Assembly: GCA_937974845.1 (NCBI GenBank)
Contig: CALJVC010000056.1
Location: 1-21,079 of the forward strand
Source of the DNA: an uncultured Pseudogracilibacillus sp.
GTDB lineage: Bacteria > Bacillota > Bacilli > Bacillales > Amphibacillaceae
Reading direction: 5' to 3'
Length of the DNA: 21,079 nt
In this document: piece by piece, positions 1 to 8,106 of the stretch
How positions within the stretch are numbered: position 1 is the first letter of the stretch
How the letters are laid out: the number at the start of each line of letters is the position of its first letter
Position numbers and translations under genes: made by a program
Notes under the pieces: generated by a model
Databases searched by the model: none
What the model was told of the DNA's origin: nothing
Seen by the model: only the letters and a program-made list of their open reading frames with translations

Positions 1-39
1 AGTTTTGTCCCAGCCTCTTATAATAAATAAAGCTTTATT
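1..39 (-). repeat. Possible arm of an intergenic repeat plus a short palindrome after nos
   Basis: The minus strand at 1-18 reads AGAGGCTGGGACAAAACT. From memory, this resembles a motif often seen between genes of low-GC Firmicutes, where it usually forms one arm of a hairpin. The partner arm would lie outside the window. A perfect 14-base palindrome, AATAAAGCTTTATT at 26-39, overlaps the nos stop codon and may contribute to transcription termination. Only one arm is visible, so the repeat call is tentative. Confidence 0.35.
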
Positions 40-1114
40 GATAAAAATAATTCGGAGTAACGGTTGTATTATCGTACTCTTTATGAAATATGTGAGTAGT
101 TGCGGGTGATACAGGTGGTATAAGCCAGGTCCAATCTCCAGTAACCTTACGTTTGGCCTCTTCTTCTAACTTTTCGAACTGTTTAAATTGCCGGGCAGCA
201 GTATGGTGATCTACTAAGGTTACACCAGCCTCACTATAAGAGTGCACAATGGCAATATTCAATTCTACTAGAGCCTTATCCCGCCATAGGGTGCGATCAT
301 TGGAAGTATCTAACCCCATAATCTCAGCAACTTTCGGCAGGCAGTTGTAGCGATAATCGTCCGCAAAGTTTCGAGCGCCGATTTCTGTCCCCATGTACCA
401 ACCATTAAAGGGAGCCATTGGATAAGAAATTCCACCGATTTCCAAACGCATGTCTGATATAATCGGTACGGCATACCATTTTAATCCAAGTTCATCAATG
501 CCTTTTAATTCAGGGTGAGTAATTGGAACTTCCTTAACCAAGCCCTCAGGAAGAGGGAACCATTTAGGCTCTTGACCAGCTTCTTTAATAACTAAAGGTA
601 AAAGATCGAAAGACCCTCCCTCTCCTTTCCAACCAAGTTCAAGACAAGTCTTGGTCAAATCAAGGGAGGAGGAATCCCCAACAACCTTCCCCTCAATTTC
701 ATAGCCGGCATAACGAATTAGCTGGTGATTCAAGACCCGTAAAGGGGCCTCGGTTTCGCGATCGTTTTTTGGCGGAAAAATAGTAATCGTAGGGCGGATT
801 TTTCCGTCGTTTGTCGCAAAATCAATATGCTTAACTAAATGTTCATAAGCTTCTTCAGCGGTCGTGACATCTCTCGCATCAAAGACTTCAAGGGTATGCC
901 AAACAAGACGGCCGATACAACGATTACTATTACGCCAGGCCATTTTCGCTCCATGAACTAGTTCTGTTTTCGTATGCTTGTAAGTTCCTGTTGCCTCTAT
1001 TTCTTCTTCAATTTCCTGAATTCTTTTATCTTGCTTTTCTTCTGATAAACCTAATTCTCTATAACATTGTCTAATAAATTGTTTCGCTTCTTTTAATACG
1101 TATGCTACTTTCAT
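35..1114 (-). CDS. nos: Nitric oxide synthase oxygenase (bacterial NOS)
   Basis: A haem-thiolate enzyme that makes NO and citrulline from L-arginine using tetrahydropterin or tetrahydrofolate and electrons from a separate flavoprotein reductase. The protein has only the oxygenase domain, 359 aa from the chosen start, like the Bacillus and Staphylococcus enzymes. The haem-ligand motif WRNSNRCIGR is near residues 60-69, with the Cys at about residue 66. The arginine-binding segment WYMGTEIGARNF is present. The frame opens five codons earlier at a TTG, but the ATG at 1112-1114 follows a GGAG, so it was chosen. A near-perfect -10 box lies just upstream, giving a short leader and a probable single-gene transcript. 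In Gram-positives this enzyme is linked to oxidative-stress and antibiotic tolerance. The gene is 137 bases downstream of the PIWI-RE gene; no functional link is known. Confidence 0.97.
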   Translation of the reverse strand: MKVAYVLKEAKQFIRQCYRELGLSEEKQDKRIQEIEEEIEATGTYKHTKTELVHGAKMAWRNSNRCIGRLVWHTLEVFDARDVTTAEEAYEHLVKHIDFATNDGKIRPTITIFPPKNDRETEAPLRVLNHQLIRYAGYEIEGKVVGDSSSLDLTKTCLELGWKGEGGSFDLLPLVIKEAGQEPKWFPLPEGLVKEVPITHPELKGIDELGLKWYAVPIISDMRLEIGGISYPMAPFNGWYMGTEIGARNFADDYRYNCLPKVAEIMGLDTSNDRTLWRDKALVELNIAIVHSYSEAGVTLVDHHTAARQFKQFEKLEEEAKRKVTGDWTWLIPPVSPATTHIFHKEYDNTTVTPNYFYQ

Positions 1115-1136
1115 GTTGATCAACTCCAATGGTCAT

Positions 1137-1142
1137 ATTATA
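1137..1142 (-). promoter_or_regulatory. Probable -10 box of the nos promoter
   Basis: The minus strand carries TATAAT 22 bases before the nos ATG. The matching -35 region is weak (TTTAAT, 16-base spacer). The predicted start site gives a leader of roughly 16 bases. This suggests nos does not depend on read-through from the PIWI-RE operon, and no clear hairpin terminator separates the two. Confidence 0.5.
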
Positions 1143-1251
1143 CCATGGGAGTTTCTTTATTAAACGAGATTTTCCTATGAAAAATGGAAGTGTAACACAG
1201 TTGTCATAAATCAAAAGACTAATTTTCCTTCTTTAGCCGTCCATTCCACTA

Positions 1252-3783
1252 TTAACCTTCATCATCCGTTCGACCGATTCCCTCTCTAGTCTTCTCCAGA
1301 GAAAAAATATCTTCTGAAGCTTCGATTTCTGATATGAACTCCCCATCCTTTTCACCGAAACTATTGACCTCATCCTCTAAATCTCCGGTGTATATAGGAA
1401 GAGGTACATACTTTGCAAAGCTCTTATATAAATGTAATGGATAGGGCATCGTTGTTCCCGTGTCTGTCGTTATTGCTAATCTTCGTAAGCGATGAATCGT
1501 TCGGGCAATCGCATCGTTTTCATCTACAGAATCCGCTCCTAATGTAACGATTTCTACAATCGATTGGTGAAACAATAATTTGTTCAAATTTCCGTATTTT
1601 ATCATCGTTTTCGATATATTCTTTGCATGATCCATCTTCATACCAATGGAATAGTATAAATTCTCATTAGTAGAAAATAAACCTGACTTATAATTAATAA
1701 ACGTACTATTCTTACCGTCCCAAAGCTTATATTGGGGTATTTCATCTAGGTTACTCACGCGAACGAAACGGAGTCGGTCTCGATAATTTGTTAGTTCCTG
1801 CTCTTCAACCCATTCAATGACTTTATTTAATTGTCCATTTTGTAACTTAGAAAAATAACGTCGGTAAAACTGATCGAAGACTACGATGACTTTTCCCTTA
1901 GTTTCTTCTAAAATCGTTTTTAAATTAGTGAAGATAAACTTTTCTAAGCTTTCCTGTTGGTCATCTTTAATATTAAAAAAATGTTTCTCGTAATCTACCA
2001 TATTTAATAAAGCTTGTGGAAAACTTTCCCAATTACGAAAATATACCTTTACTTGAAGGGGGATAGACTTAGAAAAACAACTTAAGATCGGTGTAAATTT
2101 ATTATATTCTTGTAATTTTCCTACAGAAAAAATAACCGTATCATCTTCTAAAGCCCTCTCTACTTTATGAGGAATCAATCCAAGATCAGCTAATAAATCC
2201 TTAAAACTGTTTTTCAATCGGTTGCTTCTATTAGACGGCGAAGCATCTTCAATCGGATGAATAAATTGGGTGAGTCTTCCTGTTCGAGCAAAAGCTTCTC
2301 TTAATAAAGCTTTCGGGTCCAAAGTTGGACCATAATCTTCCCTTCTTAAAATCTCTACTAAGGAAAGACAAATACCCTCCTTCGGAAAATCCCTTAACCT
2401 ATCCATCGTTCGCTTCTTAAAGTTATCTGCTGTTTCAGCCTTCTTTCTTTCACGAACAATTCCTTCGGGATTCCTTCTAATTATTTGTAATGCTATTGTT
2501 CCCTGTTCTAATTCAAGTGTATAGAGGTCTGAGCCTTGATCACTAGGTTTAATTTGTATCTCATTGGTATCCTTTTCTTCTTGATGTATACGAATAAATT
2601 CTTCTCTTAAATACTCACTTCCCCATATTTCCAAAGTTATTCGCTTGGCTTCTTTTATAGGTAATTTAAAAGGTAACAACTGCTTATTCATTGTTGTCTT
2701 GGGAATCTCCCTACCCTTAGGTAAAAGAGATAAAAAAGGAAAACTGTCTTCTACTAAAGAAAATAACAATTGTTTTTCTTGTAGTCCTACACCAGACATC
2801 GTATTTGTCAAAGACCGTTCATGAAAAGTTTGATGACTAAATACAGGTAAAGCTTTTTTCCCATCTTCACGATAGTTTAGGGGATTTGTTAAAATATCGA
2901 ACGGTTGCCAATCTATATTAATATAATTCTTTAAATACGTAATAAAGGCCTTCGTTGTATAATCCCAATAAACCTTTCCGCGATTTAATCTATATTTCCA
3001 TTGCATGTAAGTAAACTTATTCCCCAAAAAAGGACTCGGAACTTGCACCATCATAGAACCAGCTTTTCTTCCACGCTTGAGACTTTGAAGACCCGAAATA
3101 CCCTTTTCTATATAACGTCTAATCCCAACCTTTACATTTAATATGCCCATTTCCGGTAAAAAGGCTCGATTTTTATATTCAAACTTTATAACATAACTAT
3201 AGTTACCGTGTAACTTTCCTTTACTATCTTCCCTTTGAATAATATCTGAAACACATTCAAAACTTGAATTAAACTGAACATAGTGAAAGTTCACTTTTTC
3301 ATTCAGAATGGGATATTTATCCTCACCTTTATTTGGATTAATATATATCTTTCTTCTTCCACTATTAGCAAACTCTCTAGCAAAAAAAGCTGGAATCCAG
3401 GAAAAATAACTACTTGTATGTAAATCCTTATACCCTTTTATCCGTTTCCATTTTTCTAACTCGATTTCATATGCTTCTTCAAAGTGTTCCTGTAAGCTTA
3501 TATCTACAATTAATTTGATATGGGTTAAATCAATAGCTTCAAAGCTTAGCAGCCAATAGTTTTTAAAGGAATGACTTGTAAAGAATATTTGTGGAAAGCT
3601 CAACTGTAAAGTCTTGTTCAAATGAGATATGAATTGGCTTCTCTCTTTATCTTCTACTCGATTTAAAAATTGTCTTAACTCTCTCGGAAAAAATAGAGAA
3701 TAAATTTCCTTTTGAGAAAAAATCTCTTCCATCGTCGTTTCATCGATCTTAAAACTAAGTAATTGTAAATAATTTTTACTCAT
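1252..3783 (-). CDS. PIWI-RE family protein (prokaryotic Argonaute-like, DUF3962/DUF3893 type)
   Basis: Predicted guide-binding protein of a PIWI-RE restriction system, 843 aa. The N-terminal half (about 1-500) is the variable pPIWI_RE module. The RNase H-fold PIWI domain follows, with the first core strand ending in an Asp (VIVVFD, D637) and the next strand at RLRFVRVSN (671-679). The last part carries the family hallmarks: a Glu in the helix QSIVEIV (E744) and the basic motif HRLRRL (R765, R767, R768), followed by the PYPLHLYKSFAKYV block. These are the R and E after which the family is named, and they are thought to bind the guide 5' end. No PAZ domain is recognisable. Residues 800-843 form an acidic, probably disordered tail. 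The ATG overlaps the helicase stop by 8 bases and has an AAGGTG ribosome site, indicating translational coupling. The recognition rests on motifs and operon context rather than a database search. Confidence 0.88.
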   Translation of the reverse strand: MSKNYLQLLSFKIDETTMEEIFSQKEIYSLFFPRELRQFLNRVEDKERSQFISHLNKTLQLSFPQIFFTSHSFKNYWLLSFEAIDLTHIKLIVDISLQEHFEEAYEIELEKWKRIKGYKDLHTSSYFSWIPAFFAREFANSGRRKIYINPNKGEDKYPILNEKVNFHYVQFNSSFECVSDIIQREDSKGKLHGNYSYVIKFEYKNRAFLPEMGILNVKVGIRRYIEKGISGLQSLKRGRKAGSMMVQVPSPFLGNKFTYMQWKYRLNRGKVYWDYTTKAFITYLKNYINIDWQPFDILTNPLNYREDGKKALPVFSHQTFHERSLTNTMSGVGLQEKQLLFSLVEDSFPFLSLLPKGREIPKTTMNKQLLPFKLPIKEAKRITLEIWGSEYLREEFIRIHQEEKDTNEIQIKPSDQGSDLYTLELEQGTIALQIIRRNPEGIVRERKKAETADNFKKRTMDRLRDFPKEGICLSLVEILRREDYGPTLDPKALLREAFARTGRLTQFIHPIEDASPSNRSNRLKNSFKDLLADLGLIPHKVERALEDDTVIFSVGKLQEYNKFTPILSCFSKSIPLQVKVYFRNWESFPQALLNMVDYEKHFFNIKDDQQESLEKFIFTNLKTILEETKGKVIVVFDQFYRRYFSKLQNGQLNKVIEWVEEQELTNYRDRLRFVRVSNLDEIPQYKLWDGKNSTFINYKSGLFSTNENLYYSIGMKMDHAKNISKTMIKYGNLNKLLFHQSIVEIVTLGADSVDENDAIARTIHRLRRLAITTDTGTTMPYPLHLYKSFAKYVPLPIYTGDLEDEVNSFGEKDGEFISEIEASEDIFSLEKTREGIGRTDDEG

Positions 3784-6700
3784 TAAAGGACACCTTCTTT
3801 ATCTTTTTTAAACTTTCCATAAAAGGACCGTACAGGCCTTTCATAAAAAGATCTTCATCAATTAAAAGAAGTTCTTTCCATACTTCGAGCATCGTTTTTT
3901 CACCATGAAAACTATGATAAAACTTTGCATCTACATAAAAAATTCGTGCCTTTGTTCCGCCTCTCATCAAACGACCAATCGTTTGATATATAGGAATCAA
4001 GGTATACCAAGCGAGCACCGATTTCTCGTCATCTCCTAAATTTGTCCAAGTTTGATCTCCTTGATAAAACTGGCGGAATACTGTGTTACTATGTTTTCGC
4101 AATTCTCTTAATCCTTCGACACCTATCAGACCCTTTTTTTCAATCCTATTCAAAAAACTCGGTAGCATAGCGTGCAAATAGGGAATAAAATAAGGTAAAT
4201 GATTTGGTGTAGGATAAGGCCTTGCCATAAAAAATAAGGAACCAAATAAAGAACGATTCGAATTTCTTTGCAAAATATTGTATCCTCGATTAATCGATAG
4301 TAAGGGAGCAACAAAAATATCGACTTCATATTGAGATAAATTTATAAGCTCCACGGGTGAAATCGCCTTCTCTTTTTTTCCATCCCTATCTAACACGAGA
4401 AAACGTTCGCTTAATTCATCTACATTTTCTAAAGCACGGTACACAGCCTCTACATCCCGATAACTATTAACTACTAGCAAGATGCGGCGGTCTTCTCCTC
4501 TATCCTTCCAATATTCTAATTCTGACAAAATCGCCGTTTTCCCCCGATGAATCATTTCTACTAAGACATCTTCTCGACGTTGATAGGGTTGACCCGATAC
4601 GAAGAGACGATCACCATGAATATCAAATAATTCCAAACAAAATTGTTCTAAATGAGGAGGCTGTCTTTTAGAAGATAAAAGAATATCTACCTGTTTATCT
4701 AGATGATAATGGGGAGAATCCTTGGCATAGCTAGTACCAGAAAAGTAGACAATGGCTGGACCTTCTTTCTCACTAACCGCTTCATACAATTGTCCCCACT
4801 GATAAAAAAGATCCGCACCAATCCCTTGATAAACAATTAATTTTATTTGCCCTTTTCCTTCCTGTTCGACATAATTAAAGCCATATTTAAGTCCAGTCAT
4901 CGGTTCGCGAATAAAGGGAAGAAACTTTTCAAAACGGACACCTAGTATCAAATCATCAATAGCTATATTGTAGTCCTTGGCAATATAGCGATGCTCCCAT
5001 ATATAATTGATTGCATATTGAATATTAGCTAAATAAACAAAGAATAACAGTTCATCAATCCAAGCTAACTCCTCTTTCTGATTAGAAAATGTAACTTGAT
5101 AATCAGCTAGCCACTTTCTTGCATTCGACAGTTTATCCTCCCGATTCGCATAGCGGGAAAGAAAGCTTAAGTTTTCTGTCGAATCATGTCTTGCCTTATA
5201 GATATACTTCATTAACTCGTTTTCCATTCGTTCCTTCGATTGATTTTTCTTTATTTTATTAATTAAACGATGAACTAATCGATCTAAATAAACGGTTCTA
5301 TAAGTTAAAAGATTACGGACCTGTTTATTTTCTTTTATTAATTGATATAATTGATCAATATTTTCTAATAAATAGCTGCTATTTTTTCTCCAACTTAAAA
5401 ACTGATCGTCTAAAACACCTACATTCACTTCTAAATTTCTCATATTTAAACGTTGTACTTCTGAAAAATCTTCAGGAGTGCGCAAAACGACTTCACCTAC
5501 AAATTTATTTTCAAAACTACTTTTAACTTGATCTGCTTCATCGATTAAAATGATATCCGTTAAATCATAAGCTAGCTCATAGATTGTCCGTTCATAGGGG
5601 TCTAATGTTGCTGGTAACGTCATACTTAGTAAACTAGCTTCTGTCGTAATCCAAATCTGCGCATCCTTTAATTCATATAGCGCTTGGTATACCCCACAAT
5701 AAGAAATTAACGGGCACAAATATTTCTTTTTTGTATCCTTCTGTTGCAAAATTGTACAAGGTAAAAAAGTAGAATCACTGTCGTTTGATCCTTCATCCTT
5801 TGCAAAACTCTGAATAAGACAATTACCAGTTAAATAGGTATAGGCTAAGTTATCTTCAACATCCTCGATACTTCTTACCTCTTTTGATTCTGATAAGAGT
5901 TCAAAATTTTCCTTCTGTCTTTTCATTCCTGTAATTGGCACAGCATGAATCTTTAATTTTTTAAAAAGCTCAGCTTTTTGGAAGACATCGGTTACTTTCC
6001 TTTCAATTATTAAGATTCTAGCATCTTTTTCCTTTGCTAAATAATATGCAAGAACATCTCGATAACTTGTCTTACCCGCCCCTAACCCACCGATAACATG
6101 ATGAACTTTTTCACTATTATTTACTCGATTAACAGTAATAGAGTTGAGTCGAGACAACCATTGGCCATTATGTTCGCCTAGTACTTCATCCATCTCTTTC
6201 GCAACCGGAAGTAATTGCTCGATAGACGGTAAATCAATCTTCTTTTTACTTTTGTATGCGACTAATTGAGGATGTTCTTCAGGTTTTTCAATAGATATTT
6301 CCCCGGAATATACCTTTGTCACGCCGTTGATTTTCCGGCTATAAGTGTATTCATTACCGGGTAAAAATTTCTTTTTAGACTTAGAAGGACGATAGGGACT
6401 TTTTAACAGGTTTTTATAAGCATCGATTCTGTCTGCATAAAGTTGAGGGGTTGAAAAATAAAAATCAGGATCTTTAAGAGAAGATAATAAGCAATATCTA
6501 GCATCGACTTTATCGTACTGATAACAGGCTATCTTCCACCTTTCTTCCGAATGATAGGAGAATAAATATAAACGAATTCTCTGTAAAATATCCTTTTTAT
6601 TTGTAAAAGGTATGATAGGAGTGTCATAACCGGTTAATAAAACCCATGCATCTGTAACCTTCATTCGCATATTCATTAAATGTAAAGCAACACCCATTAA

Positions 6701-6790
6701 TTCTACAACAATGACACTATCTATATATGTCTTAGGAACTACACCTTCTAAACGACTCCGAGCCGCTTGTTTTAACTGAATAAAGGGCAC
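3776..6790 (-). CDS. DinG/XPD-like superfamily 2 helicase of the PIWI-RE system
   Basis: About 1004 aa; a DNA helicase expected to unwind R-loops or duplexes for the PIWI-RE/REase pair. Positions here count from the GTG at 6799. Visible parts are Walker A GGLGAGKTS (237-245), four Cys (327, 348, 362, 368) spaced like the FeS cluster of XPD/DinG enzymes, the DEAD-type box IDEADQ (419-424), motif YFSGTS (685-690) and motif VI QTIGRLMRGG (939-948). It is longer than standalone DinG. The N-terminal 230 residues and the helical insert between the DEAD box and second RecA domain (about 450-640) have no assignment. The frame opens at a GTG overlapping the REase stop, but GGGAGGTGAT overlaps that codon. 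The second GTG (6788-6790) is correctly spaced, so I chose it. The gene is tightly packed between the REase and PIWI-RE genes. Confidence 0.9.
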   Translation of the reverse strand: MPFIQLKQAARSRLEGVVPKTYIDSVIVVELMGVALHLMNMRMKVTDAWVLLTGYDTPIIPFTNKKDILQRIRLYLFSYHSEERWKIACYQYDKVDARYCLLSSLKDPDFYFSTPQLYADRIDAYKNLLKSPYRPSKSKKKFLPGNEYTYSRKINGVTKVYSGEISIEKPEEHPQLVAYKSKKKIDLPSIEQLLPVAKEMDEVLGEHNGQWLSRLNSITVNRVNNSEKVHHVIGGLGAGKTSYRDVLAYYLAKEKDARILIIERKVTDVFQKAELFKKLKIHAVPITGMKRQKENFELLSESKEVRSIEDVEDNLAYTYLTGNCLIQSFAKDEGSNDSDSTFLPCTILQQKDTKKKYLCPLISYCGVYQALYELKDAQIWITTEASLLSMTLPATLDPYERTIYELAYDLTDIILIDEADQVKSSFENKFVGEVVLRTPEDFSEVQRLNMRNLEVNVGVLDDQFLSWRKNSSYLLENIDQLYQLIKENKQVRNLLTYRTVYLDRLVHRLINKIKKNQSKERMENELMKYIYKARHDSTENLSFLSRYANREDKLSNARKWLADYQVTFSNQKEELAWIDELLFFVYLANIQYAINYIWEHRYIAKDYNIAIDDLILGVRFEKFLPFIREPMTGLKYGFNYVEQEGKGQIKLIVYQGIGADLFYQWGQLYEAVSEKEGPAIVYFSGTSYAKDSPHYHLDKQVDILLSSKRQPPHLEQFCLELFDIHGDRLFVSGQPYQRREDVLVEMIHRGKTAILSELEYWKDRGEDRRILLVVNSYRDVEAVYRALENVDELSERFLVLDRDGKKEKAISPVELINLSQYEVDIFVAPLLSINRGYNILQRNSNRSLFGSLFFMARPYPTPNHLPYFIPYLHAMLPSFLNRIEKKGLIGVEGLRELRKHSNTVFRQFYQGDQTWTNLGDDEKSVLAWYTLIPIYQTIGRLMRGGTKARIFYVDAKFYHSFHGEKTMLEVWKELLLIDEDLFMKGLYGPFMESLKKIKKVSFNE

Positions 6791-6795
6791 ATCAA

Positions 6796-7962
6796 TCACC
6801 TCCCAATATATTTAATAAGCTCTCGTTCACTGATAACACAAATTGACTTAGAAGCCTCTTTATACTTAGTTAGATAGCGCTTTACTTCTTTTAAATAATG
6901 AGGATTTCTCTGGACTTGTTCCTGAGGGATAACATAAATAATATCTTCTACTAATCCTTCATCTATATAATCGTTTGCTAATTGTTTAGCTAAAAAGAAA
7001 CTACTTCGGTAATCTTTAACATCTAATTTATACATTCCTGAATGATGTTCTACCTTTATGTCGTAACGATCAATTTCAGGATACATGGTCGTCTTATAAC
7101 CATGTTTTTCTAAACGATTTTGCAATCGTACCTCACACATACCAGGAATTAAGACAAAACGCTGAATACCTGGAGTTAAACGAAAATAAGCGTATCCATC
7201 ATCTTCAAAGGGCTTGGCATGTTGGAGATTAGCTCGCTCATGACAAGGGCTATTATAATTGCATACATACCTTTGCTCTTTCTCATCATAGCGAAGCGTC
7301 CACTGACAATGAGGACATTTATAAAAGTTGCTTATATGAGACACTTCTTCATAAAAACGATCTATAAAGGACTCTAAACCAAACTTTTTCAGAAGCCTAC
7401 CAAAATTCAAATAATCCATAGCTTTTAATACTGCGTGTTCAGGATTACTTAAAAATAATCTAACCTGTCGATAAGCTTCTTCTAACTGATGTTGTCGGCA
7501 ATATGTTACAAAGTCCCGCATAGCAGTTTGATAAAAATGATTCTCAATTTCTTCTGGTATAAACTGATCTATCTCCTCATCGATAGAGAATACCAGTTCA
7601 TCCGTTTCAGGAATCGGTCTTAAATAATCATCGATTAAAGGTAATTCTTCAGGAAAATATTGCTCTACTCCTTTTATACCCCAATTCTTTACTGGTTTTC
7701 GCATCATTTTAATAAACTCCAGATAGTTTTTTGGTGGTAGGACACCGTGTTTATTGCATTGATGAAGAAACAATTGAAAAGCATAACTTAAATGATTTTG
7801 AGCATTTTTTCCTTTATTATCCGCAAACTTATGGAACCCTACGATTAGTTGAACAAGTGTATGTTGCAAATACCCTTCTCTCCTTTCTCTTTTGAAATAC
7901 TCTTCAACCATACGTCTTCTTGCATTATAGCCCATTATCCTATAAAGTGGAAACCATTCCAT
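6796..7962 (-). CDS. REase-fold nuclease associated with PIWI-RE, with zinc ribbon
   Basis: A 388-aa protein, first gene of the operon and predicted to be its DNA-cutting subunit. The N-terminal half (1-200) is helical and unassigned. A zinc-ribbon-like insert has Cys at 216, 219, 234 and 240 (CPHC ... C-x5-C). The C-terminal half carries a PD-(D/E)xK pattern: E277 in a helix, D301 in YDIKVE, then D314-V-K316 in KLDVKDY, with a further strand IIYVIP (341-346). The order and residues fit the restriction-endonuclease-fold partner described for PIWI-RE operons. The stop overlaps or abuts the helicase start. No good ribosome site precedes the ATG at 7962. Internal ATGs at 7935 and 7911 are alternatives, so the first 9-17 residues are uncertain. 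A terminator ends only about 18 bases upstream. Confidence 0.85.
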   Translation of the reverse strand: MEWFPLYRIMGYNARRRMVEEYFKRERREGYLQHTLVQLIVGFHKFADNKGKNAQNHLSYAFQLFLHQCNKHGVLPPKNYLEFIKMMRKPVKNWGIKGVEQYFPEELPLIDDYLRPIPETDELVFSIDEEIDQFIPEEIENHFYQTAMRDFVTYCRQHQLEEAYRQVRLFLSNPEHAVLKAMDYLNFGRLLKKFGLESFIDRFYEEVSHISNFYKCPHCQWTLRYDEKEQRYVCNYNSPCHERANLQHAKPFEDDGYAYFRLTPGIQRFVLIPGMCEVRLQNRLEKHGYKTTMYPEIDRYDIKVEHHSGMYKLDVKDYRSSFFLAKQLANDYIDEGLVEDIIYVIPQEQVQRNPHYLKEVKRYLTKYKEASKSICVISERELIKYIGR

Positions 7963-7979
7963 TTTTTAATGTTTTCAAT

Positions 7980-8006
7980 AAAAAAGCGCATCCTCTAAAG
8001 ATGCGC
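7980..8006 (-). terminator. Intrinsic terminator of the thiC transcript
   Basis: On the minus strand GCGCATC, a 7-base loop and GATGCGC form a 7-bp GC-rich stem (7986-8006), followed directly by six T (7980-7985). It would end transcription of thiC and the small gene behind it. It also lies almost at the start of the REase gene, so it must be bypassed or preceded by a separate promoter if the PIWI-RE operon is transcribed from upstream. Confidence 0.8.
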
Positions 8007-8030
8007 AATTTATTAAATAAAAGTACTCTA

Positions 8031-8050
8031 TATCCTTTTGATAAAGGATA
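8031..8050. repeat. Inverted repeat upstream of the PIWI-RE operon
   Basis: TATCCTTT and AAAGGATA are perfect 8-base arms around the loop TGAT. It lies between the small gene and the terminator. No T tract follows on either strand, so an operator or RNA hairpin is more likely than a second terminator. No protein is known to bind it. Confidence 0.4.
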
Positions 8051-8106
8051 GGAAATCGGAATATAAAAATAGAGTTTTGTTTAACTAACAGTCTGGTAGT
8101 ATGTTT

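Noticed and set aside
1168..1190. A 16-base sequence, TTTTCCTATGAAAAAT, shared with the hairpin near 20995
   Set aside because: It is a low-complexity, partly self-complementary sequence centred on a short loop. Two copies about 20 kb apart in AT-rich DNA are best explained by chance.
3776..6790. Possibility that the helicase is the ordinary DNA-repair DinG
   Set aside because: It is much longer than DinG, has an unassigned N-terminal region and is locked between the REase and PIWI-RE genes.
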